A DNA stretch of 35,186 bases from Mycolicibacter icosiumassiliensis (GTDB lineage Bacteria; Actinomycetota; Actinomycetes; Mycobacteriales; Mycobacteriaceae): NCBI RefSeq assembly GCF_900078685.2, contig NZ_LT546170.1, forward strand, positions 419,147 through 454,332. The letters are read 5' to 3'. The notes under the pieces were generated by a model. The model did no database searches. It had not been told where the DNA came from and saw only the letters and a program-made list of their open reading frames with translations. How positions within the stretch are numbered: the first letter of the stretch is position 1; every line of letters starts with the position of its first letter. Both the position numbers and the translations under genes were made by a program. Shown here piece by piece: positions 6,160 to 14,435 of the stretch.

Positions 6160-8007
6160 ATGCCTGAGCAGTTCATTCCAACAACGCCCACCCTGGTGGA
6201 CTTGCTTCGGCTGCAGGCCGCCCGATACGGGGACAAAGTCGCGTTTAGCTTCGCCCCGGACGGCAAGAAGGTCATTGACCGCCTGACTTTTCGCGAGCTC
6301 GACGCCAAAGCTCAGGCAGTTGCGGCCACCCTGCAACGTCAAGGCGCTGCCGGGCAGCGGGCACTGGTGATCTGCCGACCTGGTCTGGACAGCATCGTCA
6401 GCTTCTTCGGCTGCTTCTACGCCGGCGCGATCGCGGTACCGGTGGATACGCCACTCGCGCGCCTGAAGCTGGTTGCGCCCGATGCGCAAGCCAGTTTTGC
6501 GGTCGCGACCGCCGCCACCCAAAATCAACTGCAGGCACTGGCCGCCGACGTACCCGGCATGTCGGGGTTGCAGTGGTGTGCCACCGACCAACCCACCGCC
6601 AACCCCGGCGATTGGGACCGGCCCGACATCGACCCCAGCACTACGGCGTTGATCCAATACACCTCCGGGTCGACCAAATCGCCCAAAGGCGTGGTGGTCA
6701 CGCACGGCAACCTCATCCACAATTTGGAAGCGATCCGGCGAGCCTGGCGCGGCGACGAGAATGCCCGGAGCGTCTACTTTCTGCCGCAGCAGCACGACAT
6801 GGGACTTATCGGCGGCGTCCTGGAGATGGTCTACGTCGGCTGCAGCACCGTGTTGATGTCGCCGATCGTCTTCTTCCAGCGCCCGATGGCATGGCTGGAA
6901 GCGATGTCGCTGCATCGGGCCACCACTAGCGCGGCGCCCAACGCCGCGTACCGACTGTGCGTCAAGCACAGCACTCCTGCGCAGCGTGCGGCGTTGGATC
7001 TGTCGAACTGGTCCACCGCGGCCATCAGTTCCGAGCAGATCCACGCCACGACCATGCAAGAGTTCGCCGACGCGTTCGCTCCGGCCGGGTTCCGGCTGGA
7101 GACGTTTCGCCCCGCCTATGGGCTGGCCGAGGCCACCCTGCTGGTCACCGGCGACCCTGGACCTGACGTCGCCGGCGTCCGATACGTCGACGACGCCGCA
7201 CTGGGCGAGAACCGCGCCGTCGACACTGCTCCCGGCGACGGTGCCGTCGCACTGGTCAGCTGCGGTCCCACGGTCTACGGCCAGCGGGTGGTGATCGTCG
7301 ATCCAGAGACCCGCCTGCAGCGCGAACCGAACGAGGTAGGCGAGGTATGGGTATCCGGGCCCAGCGTTGCGCAGGGTTACTGGGCACGGCCGGAAGAGAA
7401 CGCGCATACGTTCTCCGGTTTCATCGCCGGCACCGGGGAAGGCCCGTTCCTGCGCACCGGCGACCTGGGTTTTCTCTGCAACGACGAGCTGTTCGTCACC
7501 GGACGGTGGGCCGACCTGATCACGCTGCGCGACAGCGCCTACTACCCCAACAACATTGAGCCGACCGTGCAGGCCGTTCACCCGGCGTTGCTGGCCGACC
7601 GCTGCGCGGCCTTCGCGGTACAACCGAAGCCGGGCGCCGACAACCACTTGGTTGTCGTACAGGAGGTGGACTACCAGCAGCAGGTCGCGGAGTCCGAATT
7701 CCCCGGCATCATCGACACAATTCGGGCGGCAATCACCGAGCAGCACGGCATCGAGGTACATGATGTCTTGCTGGTGCCTGGGATGCGGCTGCCGACCACG
7801 TCGAGCGGCAAGATTCAGCGCGGAGCATGCCGCCAGCATTTCTTGGACGGCAATCTGGACGCGTTGGCGCAATGGCATGCTCCGGCGGTGCCGGTCGAGA
7901 GCGCCCAGAACCCACCGGGGAACGCGTTTGCCAGGATGCTCATCAACAGTTTGGTGCAACGGCAGCAGCAACAACGCCAAACACCGCCAAACACCGCCAT
8001 CGGTTAG
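6160..8007 (+). CDS. Fatty-acyl-AMP ligase (FadD/FAAL family), 615 aa
   Basis: Activates fatty acids as acyl-adenylates, in mycobacteria usually for transfer to polyketide synthases. Motifs in order: the P-loop-like YTSGSTKSPKGVVVTH near residues 167-182; FLPQQHDMGLIGG, characteristic of the FAAL branch; the acyl-pocket segment AAPNAAYRLC; YGLAEATLL near 318; RTGDLGF near 432; and TSSGKIQR with the adenylation lysine at residue 551. Length is normal for FAALs. Upstream codons in this frame exist, but the ATG at 6160 fits the family N-terminus and a leaderless -10. Its TAG overlaps by 4 bp the stop of the convergent Nudix gene. No polyketide synthase is in the window, so the acyl acceptor is unknown; CoA-ligase activity cannot be excluded. 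Confidence 0.88.
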   Translation: MPEQFIPTTPTLVDLLRLQAARYGDKVAFSFAPDGKKVIDRLTFRELDAKAQAVAATLQRQGAAGQRALVICRPGLDSIVSFFGCFYAGAIAVPVDTPLARLKLVAPDAQASFAVATAATQNQLQALAADVPGMSGLQWCATDQPTANPGDWDRPDIDPSTTALIQYTSGSTKSPKGVVVTHGNLIHNLEAIRRAWRGDENARSVYFLPQQHDMGLIGGVLEMVYVGCSTVLMSPIVFFQRPMAWLEAMSLHRATTSAAPNAAYRLCVKHSTPAQRAALDLSNWSTAAISSEQIHATTMQEFADAFAPAGFRLETFRPAYGLAEATLLVTGDPGPDVAGVRYVDDAALGENRAVDTAPGDGAVALVSCGPTVYGQRVVIVDPETRLQREPNEVGEVWVSGPSVAQGYWARPEENAHTFSGFIAGTGEGPFLRTGDLGFLCNDELFVTGRWADLITLRDSAYYPNNIEPTVQAVHPALLADRCAAFAVQPKPGADNHLVVVQEVDYQQQVAESEFPGIIDTIRAAITEQHGIEVHDVLLVPGMRLPTTSSGKIQRGACRQHFLDGNLDALAQWHAPAVPVESAQNPPGNAFARMLINSLVQRQQQQRQTPPNTAIG

Positions 8008-8477
8008 AGCTTGGCCCCTAGGTAGTCCGCCAACCGGTCGAGGATGGGCCGCTGCCCGGCCAACAGCTTGATACGCGCCTGGGTCACCGAGAACCAGCCC
8101 ACCCGGTCGACTTCGGGAAACTCCCGTCGCTGTCCCGACCGCGGCGGCCACTCCAATTCGAATGTGTTGCTGCGGGCGTCGGTGACGTCGAGGTCGCCGC
8201 GCACGGCGAACACCGCGACCACCTTTCCGCCGGCCTGTCGCACCACGCCGAGATCGACACGCTCGCCGTCCGGCGGCTCCAGGCCGATCTCCTCGGTGAA
8301 TTCACGTCGCGCGGTATCCCACGGGTCCTCACCCTCGGGTTGTTCGCCCTTGGGAATCGACCAGGCCCCGTCGTCCTTGCGCGCCCAGAACGGTCCGCCC
8401 GGATGGGCGATCAGCACCTCAACGGCGCCGTCGGCGCCCGGCCGGTACAACAGCAATCCGGCGCTGCGCTTGGCCAC
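8004..8477 (-). CDS. Nudix hydrolase, 157 aa
   Basis: Single-domain Nudix hydrolase, probably cytosolic, that cleaves nucleoside diphosphates linked to another group. The Nudix box is visible near residues 43-66 as GEQPEGEDPWDTARREFTEE followed by IGLE, giving the REUXEEXGU metal-binding core. The N-terminus MAKRSAGLLLYRP and the segment WARKDDGAWSIPKGE resemble a widespread actinobacterial group of predicted NTP pyrophosphohydrolases; the substrate cannot be read from sequence. The start is a GTG at 8477, only 3 nt after the stop of the upstream WS/DGAT gene, so the two are likely translated from one mRNA. Its stop overlaps that of the convergent FAAL gene. Confidence 0.88.
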   Translation of the reverse strand: MAKRSAGLLLYRPGADGAVEVLIAHPGGPFWARKDDGAWSIPKGEQPEGEDPWDTARREFTEEIGLEPPDGERVDLGVVRQAGGKVVAVFAVRGDLDVTDARSNTFELEWPPRSGQRREFPEVDRVGWFSVTQARIKLLAGQRPILDRLADYLGAKL

Positions 8478-8480
8478 GCC

Positions 8481-9839
8481 TCACACACCCACGGCGTGTT
8501 CCAGGTCTTCCAGTGCGGTGTCCAGGTGCCCGAGCAGGCGTTGCAGATGCGGAACGGAGCGACGGCAACCGACCAGCCCGAAATCAAGATTGCCGGCGTT
8601 GCTGACGACGGTCATGTTCAGTGCCTGCCCGTCCAGAGCGATCGACATCGGATAGTTCCCGTCCAGGCGGGCTCCCCGCCAGTACAGCGGCTCGGCCGGG
8701 CCGGGCACGTTGGAGATGACGATGTTGAACGGTGGCTTGGCCGCCGAGACGAACCCGGGGATGGCCGCCAAGGCCAGCGGCGCCATATTGGCCGCCGACA
8801 ATGCCAGCGCCTGGGTGCGCGGCAGCTCGCTGAACACTTTCTTGTTGCGGCGCATCGACTCACTGATGGTCGACAGCCGCTGCCCGGGGTCCTCGAGATC
8901 GGTGGCCAGGTTGCACAAGATGGCGCCGACCATGTTGCCGCCGGACTCGGCTTCGGCTTCGGTGCGCAGGCTCACCGGGACCATCGCCACCAACGGATGG
9001 TCTGGCAGTGCGTTCTGCTCATCGAGGTAGGCACGCAGCGCGCCGGCGCACATCGCGAGCACCACGTCGTTGAGCGTGACCCCGGCCGCTCGTTTGACCG
9101 CGATGACCCGCGCCACCGGCCAGGACTGCGCCGCGCACCGGCGGGCGCCGCCGATTTTGACGTTGAGCATGGTGCGCGGCGCCTCGAACGGCAGGGTCAG
9201 CTGCTGCTCCAACAGTGCGGCACGCGCCAGCTTCACCGTCGACGGCCCAAGGGCGGCAACGCCTTTGACCATCGACGTCAGTTCGCTCAACAGAGACGGG
9301 GGCTCGGGGCGCGGCCGCGATGAGGGCCGGACCGACCAGGGAGTGCGCAATTCCGATTCGCGCGGATCGGTCGACAGGGTGCGGCGCGTCAGCCGCAGCA
9401 ACGAGACACCGTCGATCAGCGAGTGGTGGACCTTGACGTAGACAGCGAACCGACCGTCGGCCAGGCCCTCCACCACGTGGGCCTCCCATAATGGGCGGTG
9501 CCGGTCAAGAAGAGTGCCGTGCAGCCGTGAGGTCAGCTCGAGCAGGTCCCGCACCCGGCCCGGTACCGGCAGCGCCGACCGCCGCACGTGGTACTCAAGG
9601 ACGACGTCGTCGTCAAACGTCCAGCCCACGCCCGAGATCCCGCCGAGCAGCGACGCCGGGCGCTTGCGGAACGCGGGCTCCAGATCATGAGCGCCCAGCA
9701 GACCCCGATAGATCTCGCCGACAAACTCGGGCCCGGCGCCCTCCGGCGGCTCCAACAGCATCAGCCCGCCGACGTGCATGGGGTGCTCCCGCGTTTCGGT
9801 CAGCAGGAAGACCGAATCGAGCGGTGACATCAGCTGCAT
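8481..9839 (-). CDS. Wax ester synthase/diacylglycerol acyltransferase (WS/DGAT), 452 aa
   Basis: Acyltransferase that esterifies diacylglycerol or fatty alcohols with acyl-CoA to make storage lipids. It begins MSPLDSVFLLTET, the usual family start, and carries the catalytic HHxxxDG as HHSLIDG at residues 138-144. The C-terminal half has the family signatures NVPGPAEPLYWRGA and, before it, LNDVVLAMCAGALRAYL. Full length for the family. Starts at 9839 (MQLMSPLD) and 9830 (MSPLD) are both possible. It is divergent from the amidase gene and upstream of the Nudix gene. It belongs to the family of M. tuberculosis Tgs proteins; which member it corresponds to cannot be settled here. Confidence 0.9.
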   Translation of the reverse strand: MQLMSPLDSVFLLTETREHPMHVGGLMLLEPPEGAGPEFVGEIYRGLLGAHDLEPAFRKRPASLLGGISGVGWTFDDDVVLEYHVRRSALPVPGRVRDLLELTSRLHGTLLDRHRPLWEAHVVEGLADGRFAVYVKVHHSLIDGVSLLRLTRRTLSTDPRESELRTPWSVRPSSRPRPEPPSLLSELTSMVKGVAALGPSTVKLARAALLEQQLTLPFEAPRTMLNVKIGGARRCAAQSWPVARVIAVKRAAGVTLNDVVLAMCAGALRAYLDEQNALPDHPLVAMVPVSLRTEAEAESGGNMVGAILCNLATDLEDPGQRLSTISESMRRNKKVFSELPRTQALALSAANMAPLALAAIPGFVSAAKPPFNIVISNVPGPAEPLYWRGARLDGNYPMSIALDGQALNMTVVSNAGNLDFGLVGCRRSVPHLQRLLGHLDTALEDLEHAVGV

Positions 9840-9877
9840 CGATCCATTAGACCCCGGAAGGCCCCGTGACCGCTTGC

Positions 9878-9883
9878 TAGTCT
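9878..9883 (+). promoter_or_regulatory. -10 box TAGTCT, leaderless start for the amidase gene
   Basis: TAGTCT is followed by 6 nt and then GTG at 9890. The short spacing and lack of a ribosome site suggest a leaderless mRNA and settle the start choice. Confidence 0.55.
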
Positions 9884-9889
9884 GGCCCG

Positions 9890-10630
9890 GTGCGTCGCCG
9901 GACCGTTATCTGTGTCGCCTCGGCCGCGTGCTTCCTCGCGGCCGGCACAGGCGCGCCTACCGCTCCGGCCGATCCCGCAAACCCCGCCGTTGCCGGCAAG
10001 ACGGTGTTTCTGGACCCCGGGCACAGCGGCGCCAACGACGCCTCGATCGGCCGGCAGGTGCCCAACGGGCGCGGCGGCACCAAGCCCTGTCAGACCAGCG
10101 GAACCGCCGCCGACGACGGCTACCCCGAGCACAGCCTGACCTGGGACGTGACCAACCGGATCCGGGCCGCCCTCGATCAGCTCGGCGTGCACACCGAACT
10201 CTCGCGTGCCGATGACACCTCGGTAGGCCCGTGCATCGACGCGCGGGCCGCGGCGGCCAACGCCGCGCACCCGGACGCGATTGTGTCTATCCACGCCGAT
10301 GGTGGGCCGGCCTCGGGCCGCGGATTTCACGTCAACTACTCCAGCCCGGCCCTCAACGACGCCCAGTCCGGTCCGGCCGTGGCGCTGGCCGACGACATCC
10401 GGGATTCCCTGACGGCCGCGGGGATTCCCCAGTCCAGCTATCTCGGCGCGGACGGACTGTACGGGCGAGCGGATCTGGCCGGGCTGAACCTGGCCGAGTA
10501 TCCGGCGGTGCTCGTCGAACTGGGCAACATGCGTAATGCCCAGGACGCGGCACTGCTGGAGAGCGCCGACGGCCGGGCACAGTACGCGGCGGCGGTCACC
10601 AGCGGGATCGTGACCTACCTCAGCAGGTGA
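9890..10630 (+). CDS. ami1: N-acetylmuramoyl-L-alanine amidase, Ami1/Rv3717-like, 246 aa
   Basis: Exported zinc amidase that cuts the amide bond between N-acetylmuramic acid and the stem peptide in peptidoglycan. A signal peptide spans residues 1 to about 27 (MRRR, hydrophobic core, AxA-like site). The Amidase_3 fold residues are in place: H45 in LDPGHSG, E80 in DDGYPEHS, H135 in SIHADGG and the catalytic E210 in VLVELGN. This is the His-Glu-His-Glu spacing I recall for Rv3717, shifted by ten. There is no cell-wall-binding domain, as in Rv3717. The GTG start at 9890 follows a -10 box by 6 nt. Its stop overlaps the start region of the lipoprotein gene, pointing to co-expression. Confidence 0.9.
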   Translation: MRRRTVICVASAACFLAAGTGAPTAPADPANPAVAGKTVFLDPGHSGANDASIGRQVPNGRGGTKPCQTSGTAADDGYPEHSLTWDVTNRIRAALDQLGVHTELSRADDTSVGPCIDARAAAANAAHPDAIVSIHADGGPASGRGFHVNYSSPALNDAQSGPAVALADDIRDSLTAAGIPQSSYLGADGLYGRADLAGLNLAEYPAVLVELGNMRNAQDAALLESADGRAQYAAAVTSGIVTYLSR

Positions 10631-10632
10631 CG

Positions 10633-12096
10633 ATGTCTCAACGCGGATTCGGCCTTACCGCCAGAACGCTTTTCGGGGTGGCCGCCCTGGTCCTGGCACT
10701 GACGGGCTGCTCGCAGAACAGCGCCCCGGCGGTGGTTGCCGGGCATGCGATATCGATGCTGTACGACCCCGGCCGGGTCGGCGGGCTGCCCACCGCGGAG
10801 GGGCCCAGCGGCCCGCGCGGCGACGTTCCGCCGGTCACCGCCCGAGTGCGAAACAGCGACGGCGGGGAGATCGACCGGTTATCGCTGCTGGCAATCGACG
10901 ACATCGAGGACTACTGGACTCAGCACTACGCCGAGGCGCTGCGCGGACGCTTCCAGCCGGTCTCGACGCTGATGTCGTATGACTCCACCGACGCGGACGG
11001 CCCGTCGGTGTGCGGCGGCGATGTCTACCACCTGCCGAACGCGATGTATTGCCGCCGGATGGACACGATGGCCTGGGACCGCGCCAAATTCCTGCCAACG
11101 GCCCGAAAGTACTTCGGCGACATGGCGATCAACGGGACGTTGGCGCACGAATACGGGCACGCCCTGCAGAACATGGCCGGGATCGTCAACCCACTGACGC
11201 GCACCCTGGTCCGCGAACAACAGGCCGACTGTTTCGCCGGGGTGTATCTGCAGTGGGTGGCCGCGGGCAGCTCCGCGCGGGTGCAGTTGAGCACCGGCGA
11301 CGGCCTCAACCATGTGCTGGCCGGTCTGATCGTGATCCGCGATCCGGTGTCGACGCCAGACAACCCGGTGTCGATCTCCGATGAGCACGGCACCGCCCTG
11401 GACCGGGTGGGCGCCTTCCAGACCGGCTTCGACGGCGGCGCGGCGCAGTGCGCCGAGATCGACATGGACGAGATCCGCAAGCGCCGTGGGGATCTGCCGA
11501 ATTCCCTGTTCGATTCGCAGTCCCCGCAAAGCGATCTCACGATCGACGAATCGGTGTTGTCGACGCTGATGGAGCAGCTGGGCCAGATCTTCGGCCTGTC
11601 CCGGCCGCCGGAGCTGGCGACGTCGGGCAAATGCCCCAGTGGACACCAGCCCGACCCGGTGGCCTACTGCCCGGAGTCCAACCTCATCGTCGTGGACATG
11701 GCCGGATTGCAGGAGATGAGCGCGCCGACTGATCAATCGACGCTGGGTATGCCGCAGGGCGACAACACCGGATTGTCCGCCGTCACATCGCGGTATGCAC
11801 TTGCGGTACAACGTGAACGCCAGGTCGGCTTGGAGTCAGCGTCGGCGGCGTTGCGCACCGCGTGTCTGACCGGGGTGGCCCAGCGCCGGATGGCCGAGCC
11901 CATGACACTGTCGTCGGGCCCGGGCTTGACGCTGGCCGGCGGCGACCTCGACGAGGCGGTGACGGGCCTGCTGATGAACGGGATCGTCGCCAGTGATGCC
12001 AACGACGACACCGTACCGGCGGGATTCACCCGGATCCTGGCGTTCCGGTCCGGACTGCACGGCGACGTCGACGGCTGCTTCGAGCGGTTCCCGTGA
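10633..12096 (+). CDS. Lipoprotein with neutral zinc metallopeptidase domain, 487 aa
   Basis: Probable membrane-anchored zinc peptidase on the outer face. A signal peptide ends in the lipobox LALTGC, with the lipidated cysteine at residue 26. A zincin motif HEYGH lies at residues 172-176 in TLAHEYGHALQN, and REQQADCFAGVYL about 20 residues later holds the likely third ligand E195; this matches predicted neutral zinc metallopeptidases of the PF04228 type. The remaining 280 residues are unassigned. A GTG at 10627 overlaps the amidase stop and would add two residues; I prefer the ATG at 10633 because AGG lies 5 nt upstream. Coupling to the amidase suggests a joint role in envelope remodelling, which is inference. 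Confidence 0.82.
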   Translation: MSQRGFGLTARTLFGVAALVLALTGCSQNSAPAVVAGHAISMLYDPGRVGGLPTAEGPSGPRGDVPPVTARVRNSDGGEIDRLSLLAIDDIEDYWTQHYAEALRGRFQPVSTLMSYDSTDADGPSVCGGDVYHLPNAMYCRRMDTMAWDRAKFLPTARKYFGDMAINGTLAHEYGHALQNMAGIVNPLTRTLVREQQADCFAGVYLQWVAAGSSARVQLSTGDGLNHVLAGLIVIRDPVSTPDNPVSISDEHGTALDRVGAFQTGFDGGAAQCAEIDMDEIRKRRGDLPNSLFDSQSPQSDLTIDESVLSTLMEQLGQIFGLSRPPELATSGKCPSGHQPDPVAYCPESNLIVVDMAGLQEMSAPTDQSTLGMPQGDNTGLSAVTSRYALAVQRERQVGLESASAALRTACLTGVAQRRMAEPMTLSSGPGLTLAGGDLDEAVTGLLMNGIVASDANDDTVPAGFTRILAFRSGLHGDVDGCFERFP

Positions 12097-12109
12097 TGGG
12101 CGCGATGTC

Positions 12110-12718
12110 ATGAACCGCCGAGACGACCCGCGTGAACCGCCGGAGCGGCGGACCACGCCGATACCGCGGACACCAGAGCAGCCGCGTGGGCCGCAGGGGC
12201 CGCCGCCGCAGCGCCCGCGGCCGCCCGAACGGCCTTGGTATCTGGAGGTCCGCCGGCCTCCGGCGCCCCCGCCGCACCGGCCGCCACAGTCGGGCCCGCG
12301 GCCTCCGGTACCGCCGGACCGGCGCCAGCCGCGGACGAGCTCCCCTGCCGATGCCCCGAAGCCGGCGGACCCGCAACCCCCGTCGAACCGCGCCGTGCTG
12401 GTCGCCGCGGCCCTGACCGGACTACTCGCCCTCGGCGTGCTCCTGGCCTTGGTGCTGCGCGGCGCCGTCGGCGGCTCGGGCCCCGTCGAACTCGATGTAC
12501 TCAAGGCCCAAGACGGTGTCCGCCAGGTGCTCACCGATCCGATCAACGGCTACGGACGCGACAACGTCACCAATGTCCGATGCAACAACGGGGTGAATCC
12601 GACGGTGCGCAAAGGCGCCAGTTTCAGCTGTGTGGTCACTGTCGACGGCGCCCAGCGCCGGGTGCTGGTGGAGTTCGCCGACGACGCCGGGACTTATGCG
12701 GTCGACCGGCCTCGGTGA
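12110..12718 (+). CDS. Proline-rich single-pass membrane protein with DUF4333 domain, 202 aa
   Basis: The first 92 residues are a cytoplasmic-type proline/arginine-rich disordered tail. One membrane segment follows at about residues 95-118 (AVLVAAALTGLLALGVLLAL). The outside domain of about 80 residues matches the DUF4333 pattern, with two cysteines in VRCNNG and FSCVV and the segment VLTDPINGYG before them. DUF4333 proteins are common in mycobacteria and their function is unknown. The gene begins 13 nt after the metallopeptidase stop, so the amidase, peptidase and this gene form one likely transcript. The start is the ATG at 12110, supported by position rather than a strong ribosome site. 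Confidence 0.8.
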   Translation: MNRRDDPREPPERRTTPIPRTPEQPRGPQGPPPQRPRPPERPWYLEVRRPPAPPPHRPPQSGPRPPVPPDRRQPRTSSPADAPKPADPQPPSNRAVLVAAALTGLLALGVLLALVLRGAVGGSGPVELDVLKAQDGVRQVLTDPINGYGRDNVTNVRCNNGVNPTVRKGASFSCVVTVDGAQRRVLVEFADDAGTYAVDRPR

Positions 12719-12753
12719 TGTCTAGCTGGTAAAACGCAGCACAGGCCCCGCGA

Positions 12754-12774
12754 AGACATTGTTGCGCAATGTCT
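12754..12774. promoter_or_regulatory. Operator-like inverted repeat upstream of the nitrite/formate transporter
   Basis: AGACATTG at 12754-12761 and its exact complement CAATGTCT at 12767-12774 flank TTGCG. The arms are A/T-rich and there is no T-tract, so this looks more like a dimer binding site than a terminator. It lies 107 nt before the transporter ATG. I do not recognise the motif as a known mycobacterial regulator site. Confidence 0.45.
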
Positions 12775-12881
12775 GTGGGCTGACTAGGAGTTGGCTGGCG
12801 AGCTTCCTCCGAGCGGACAGCGACACCGTAGGGTCACACGCGCCGATCCAACTACTGCACCCTGTGGTTCTGAGGAGTTCG

Positions 12882-13724
12882 ATGACTTACGTCAAGCCGC
12901 CCGAGCTGATCAATGTCATGATCGACGCCGGCCAGTCCAAGATTTTCATGTCCACCCGCGACACCCTGATCCGCGCGTTCATGGCCGGTGCGACGCTGGC
13001 GCTGGGCGCGGCGTTCGCGGTGTCCATGACGGTGCAGACCGGTCAGGCGATCATCGGGGCACTGCTGTTTCCGGCTGGTTTTTGCATCCTCTACCTGCTC
13101 GGATACGACCTTTTGACCGGTGTGTTCGTGTTGGCGCCGTTGGCCTGGCTCGACAAGCGTCCGGGTGTGACCATCGGCGGGGTGCTGCGGAACTGGGGAC
13201 TGGTGTTCATCGGCAACTTCGCCGGTGCCTTCACCGTCGCGGTGCTGATGGCGATCGTCTTTACCTACGGCTTCTCTAGTCCGCCCAACGAAGTCGGTCA
13301 GATGATCGGGCACATCGGCGAGGCTCGCACGCTCGGCTATGCCGCACACGGCTTTCCGGGCATGGTGACCTTGTTTGTGCGCGGCATGCTGTGCAACTGG
13401 ATGGTATCTACCGGGGTAGTCGGCGCCATGCTGGCCACCGACGTCACCGGAAAGGTGATCGCCATGTGGCTGCCGGTGTCGCTGTTCTTCGCAATGGGAT
13501 TCGAGCATTCGATCGTCAACATGTACCTGTTTCCCTCCGGCCTGATGCTCGGCGGGCACTTCACCATCCTGAACTACATCGAGTGGAACGAGCTCCCCAC
13601 GGTGCTGGGCAATCTGGTGGGCGGATTGGCCTTCACGGGGTTGGCCATGTACGCGACTCATTCGCGGACCGCGCCCAAACGCAGCATCCCGGCGGTACAG
13701 AAGGATTTGGCTGCCGGAGTCTGA
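12882..13724 (+). CDS. Formate/nitrite transporter (FNT family), 280 aa
   Basis: Integral membrane channel of the FocA/NirC family, which forms pentamers and moves formate or nitrite across the inner membrane. Visible features are six hydrophobic spans; VFIGNFAGAFTVAVLMA, matching the FNT signature around the third span; and GFEHSIVNMYLFPSGLM, which holds the conserved pore histidine. The start PPELINVMIDAGQSK is typical. The ATG at 12882 has GAGGAG 5 nt upstream. It stands alone, with an inverted repeat in its promoter region and a strong hairpin 72 nt after its stop. No nitrite reductase is in the window, so nitrite versus formate cannot be decided. Confidence 0.92.
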   Translation: MTYVKPPELINVMIDAGQSKIFMSTRDTLIRAFMAGATLALGAAFAVSMTVQTGQAIIGALLFPAGFCILYLLGYDLLTGVFVLAPLAWLDKRPGVTIGGVLRNWGLVFIGNFAGAFTVAVLMAIVFTYGFSSPPNEVGQMIGHIGEARTLGYAAHGFPGMVTLFVRGMLCNWMVSTGVVGAMLATDVTGKVIAMWLPVSLFFAMGFEHSIVNMYLFPSGLMLGGHFTILNYIEWNELPTVLGNLVGGLAFTGLAMYATHSRTAPKRSIPAVQKDLAAGV

Positions 13725-13796
13725 CGGCGGGTGGGCCTCGAGATCGGGCTGACGCAGGCCGCTACTCGCACTTTTCCTGCGTAGGTCAGATCTCAC

Positions 13797-13841
13797 GAGT
13801 TAGCGATCGCCCCGGCAACAGGCCGGGGCGATCGCTAACTC
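13797..13841. terminator. Perfect 20-bp-arm hairpin between convergent transcription units
   Basis: GAGTTAGCGATCGCCCCGGC (13797-13816) pairs perfectly with 13822-13841 across a 5-nt AACAG loop. It lies after the transporter gene (+) and after tRNA-Ser (-), so it can end both transcripts. It lacks a T-tract, as is common for mycobacterial terminators. A weaker imperfect hairpin lies just before it (13749-13789). Confidence 0.7.
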
Positions 13842-13850
13842 ATCACATGG

Positions 13851-13938
13851 CGGTGGCGGAGGGATTTGAACCCTCGGTGGGGGGTTACCCCACACACGCT
13901 TTCGAGGCGTGCTCCTTAGGCCGCTCGGACACGCCACC
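13851..13938 (-). tRNA. tRNA-Ser (anticodon CGA)
   Basis: On the minus strand the sequence starts GGTGGCGTGTCCGAGCGGCC and pairs its GGTGGCG acceptor arm with CGCCACC at the 3' end. The anticodon loop is CTCGAAA, reading UCG codons. The long variable arm (TGTGGGGTAACCCCCCACCG) marks a class II serine tRNA, and GGTTCAAATCC is the T loop. CCA is encoded at 13850-13848. Confidence 0.95.
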
Positions 13939-13967
13939 GCGGGACAGCGTACCCAACGAGGGGGCCA

Positions 13968-14435
13968 TCAGCCCAATCGCTGCCGGGCGAAGAACGTTTC
14001 CAGTGGTGCAGCGCACTCGGCGGCGAGCACTCCGCCGCGCACCTCGGGGCGGTGATTGAGCCTGCGGTCCCGCACCACGTCCCACAGCGAGCCGACCGCC
14101 CCGGTCTTGGGTTCGAAGGCCCCGAACACCAGCCGTTCCACGCGCGCGGCCACCAACGCCCCCGCGCACATGGTGCAGGGCTCCAGGGTGACGGCCAGCG
14201 TCGCGCCGGTCAGCCGCCATCCGTCGCCGAGGACGGCGGCGGCAGCGCGGATGGCCAGCAGTTCGGCGTGCGCCGTCGGGTCTGACAGGGCTTCGCGCGC
14301 ATTGGCCGCCTGGGCCAGCACGGTGCCGTCGGGACCGACCACCACCGCACCCACCGGCACATCGCGGGGCCCCGCCTGGCTAGCCGCCACCAGGGCCGCG
14401 CGGATCAGGTCCTCGTCGGTGGGAGCGCCGCTCAC
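13968..14435 (-). CDS. tadA: tRNA adenosine(34) deaminase TadA, 155 aa
   Basis: Deaminates adenosine 34 of tRNA-Arg(ACG) to inosine in the cytosol. The zinc site is complete: HAE at residues 56-58 and PCTMC at 86-90, with VPVGAVVV before them as in all TadA proteins. Length is normal. The GTG start at 14435 overlaps the upstream stop by 4 bp (GTGA), so translation is coupled to the TadA-associated gene. Its substrate tRNA-Arg(ACG) is itself encoded in this window at 30066-30138. The order matches M. tuberculosis Rv3752c-Rv3753c, from memory. Confidence 0.93.
   Translation of the reverse strand: MSGAPTDEDLIRAALVAASQAGPRDVPVGAVVVGPDGTVLAQAANAREALSDPTAHAELLAIRAAAAVLGDGWRLTGATLAVTLEPCTMCAGALVAARVERLVFGAFEPKTGAVGSLWDVVRDRRLNHRPEVRGGVLAAECAAPLETFFARQRLG

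Noticed and set aside
5989..8151. 720-codon minus-strand frame opposite the fatty-acyl-AMP ligase
   Set aside because: The ligase frame has all adenylation motifs; the antisense product is compositionally biased without any recognisable segment.
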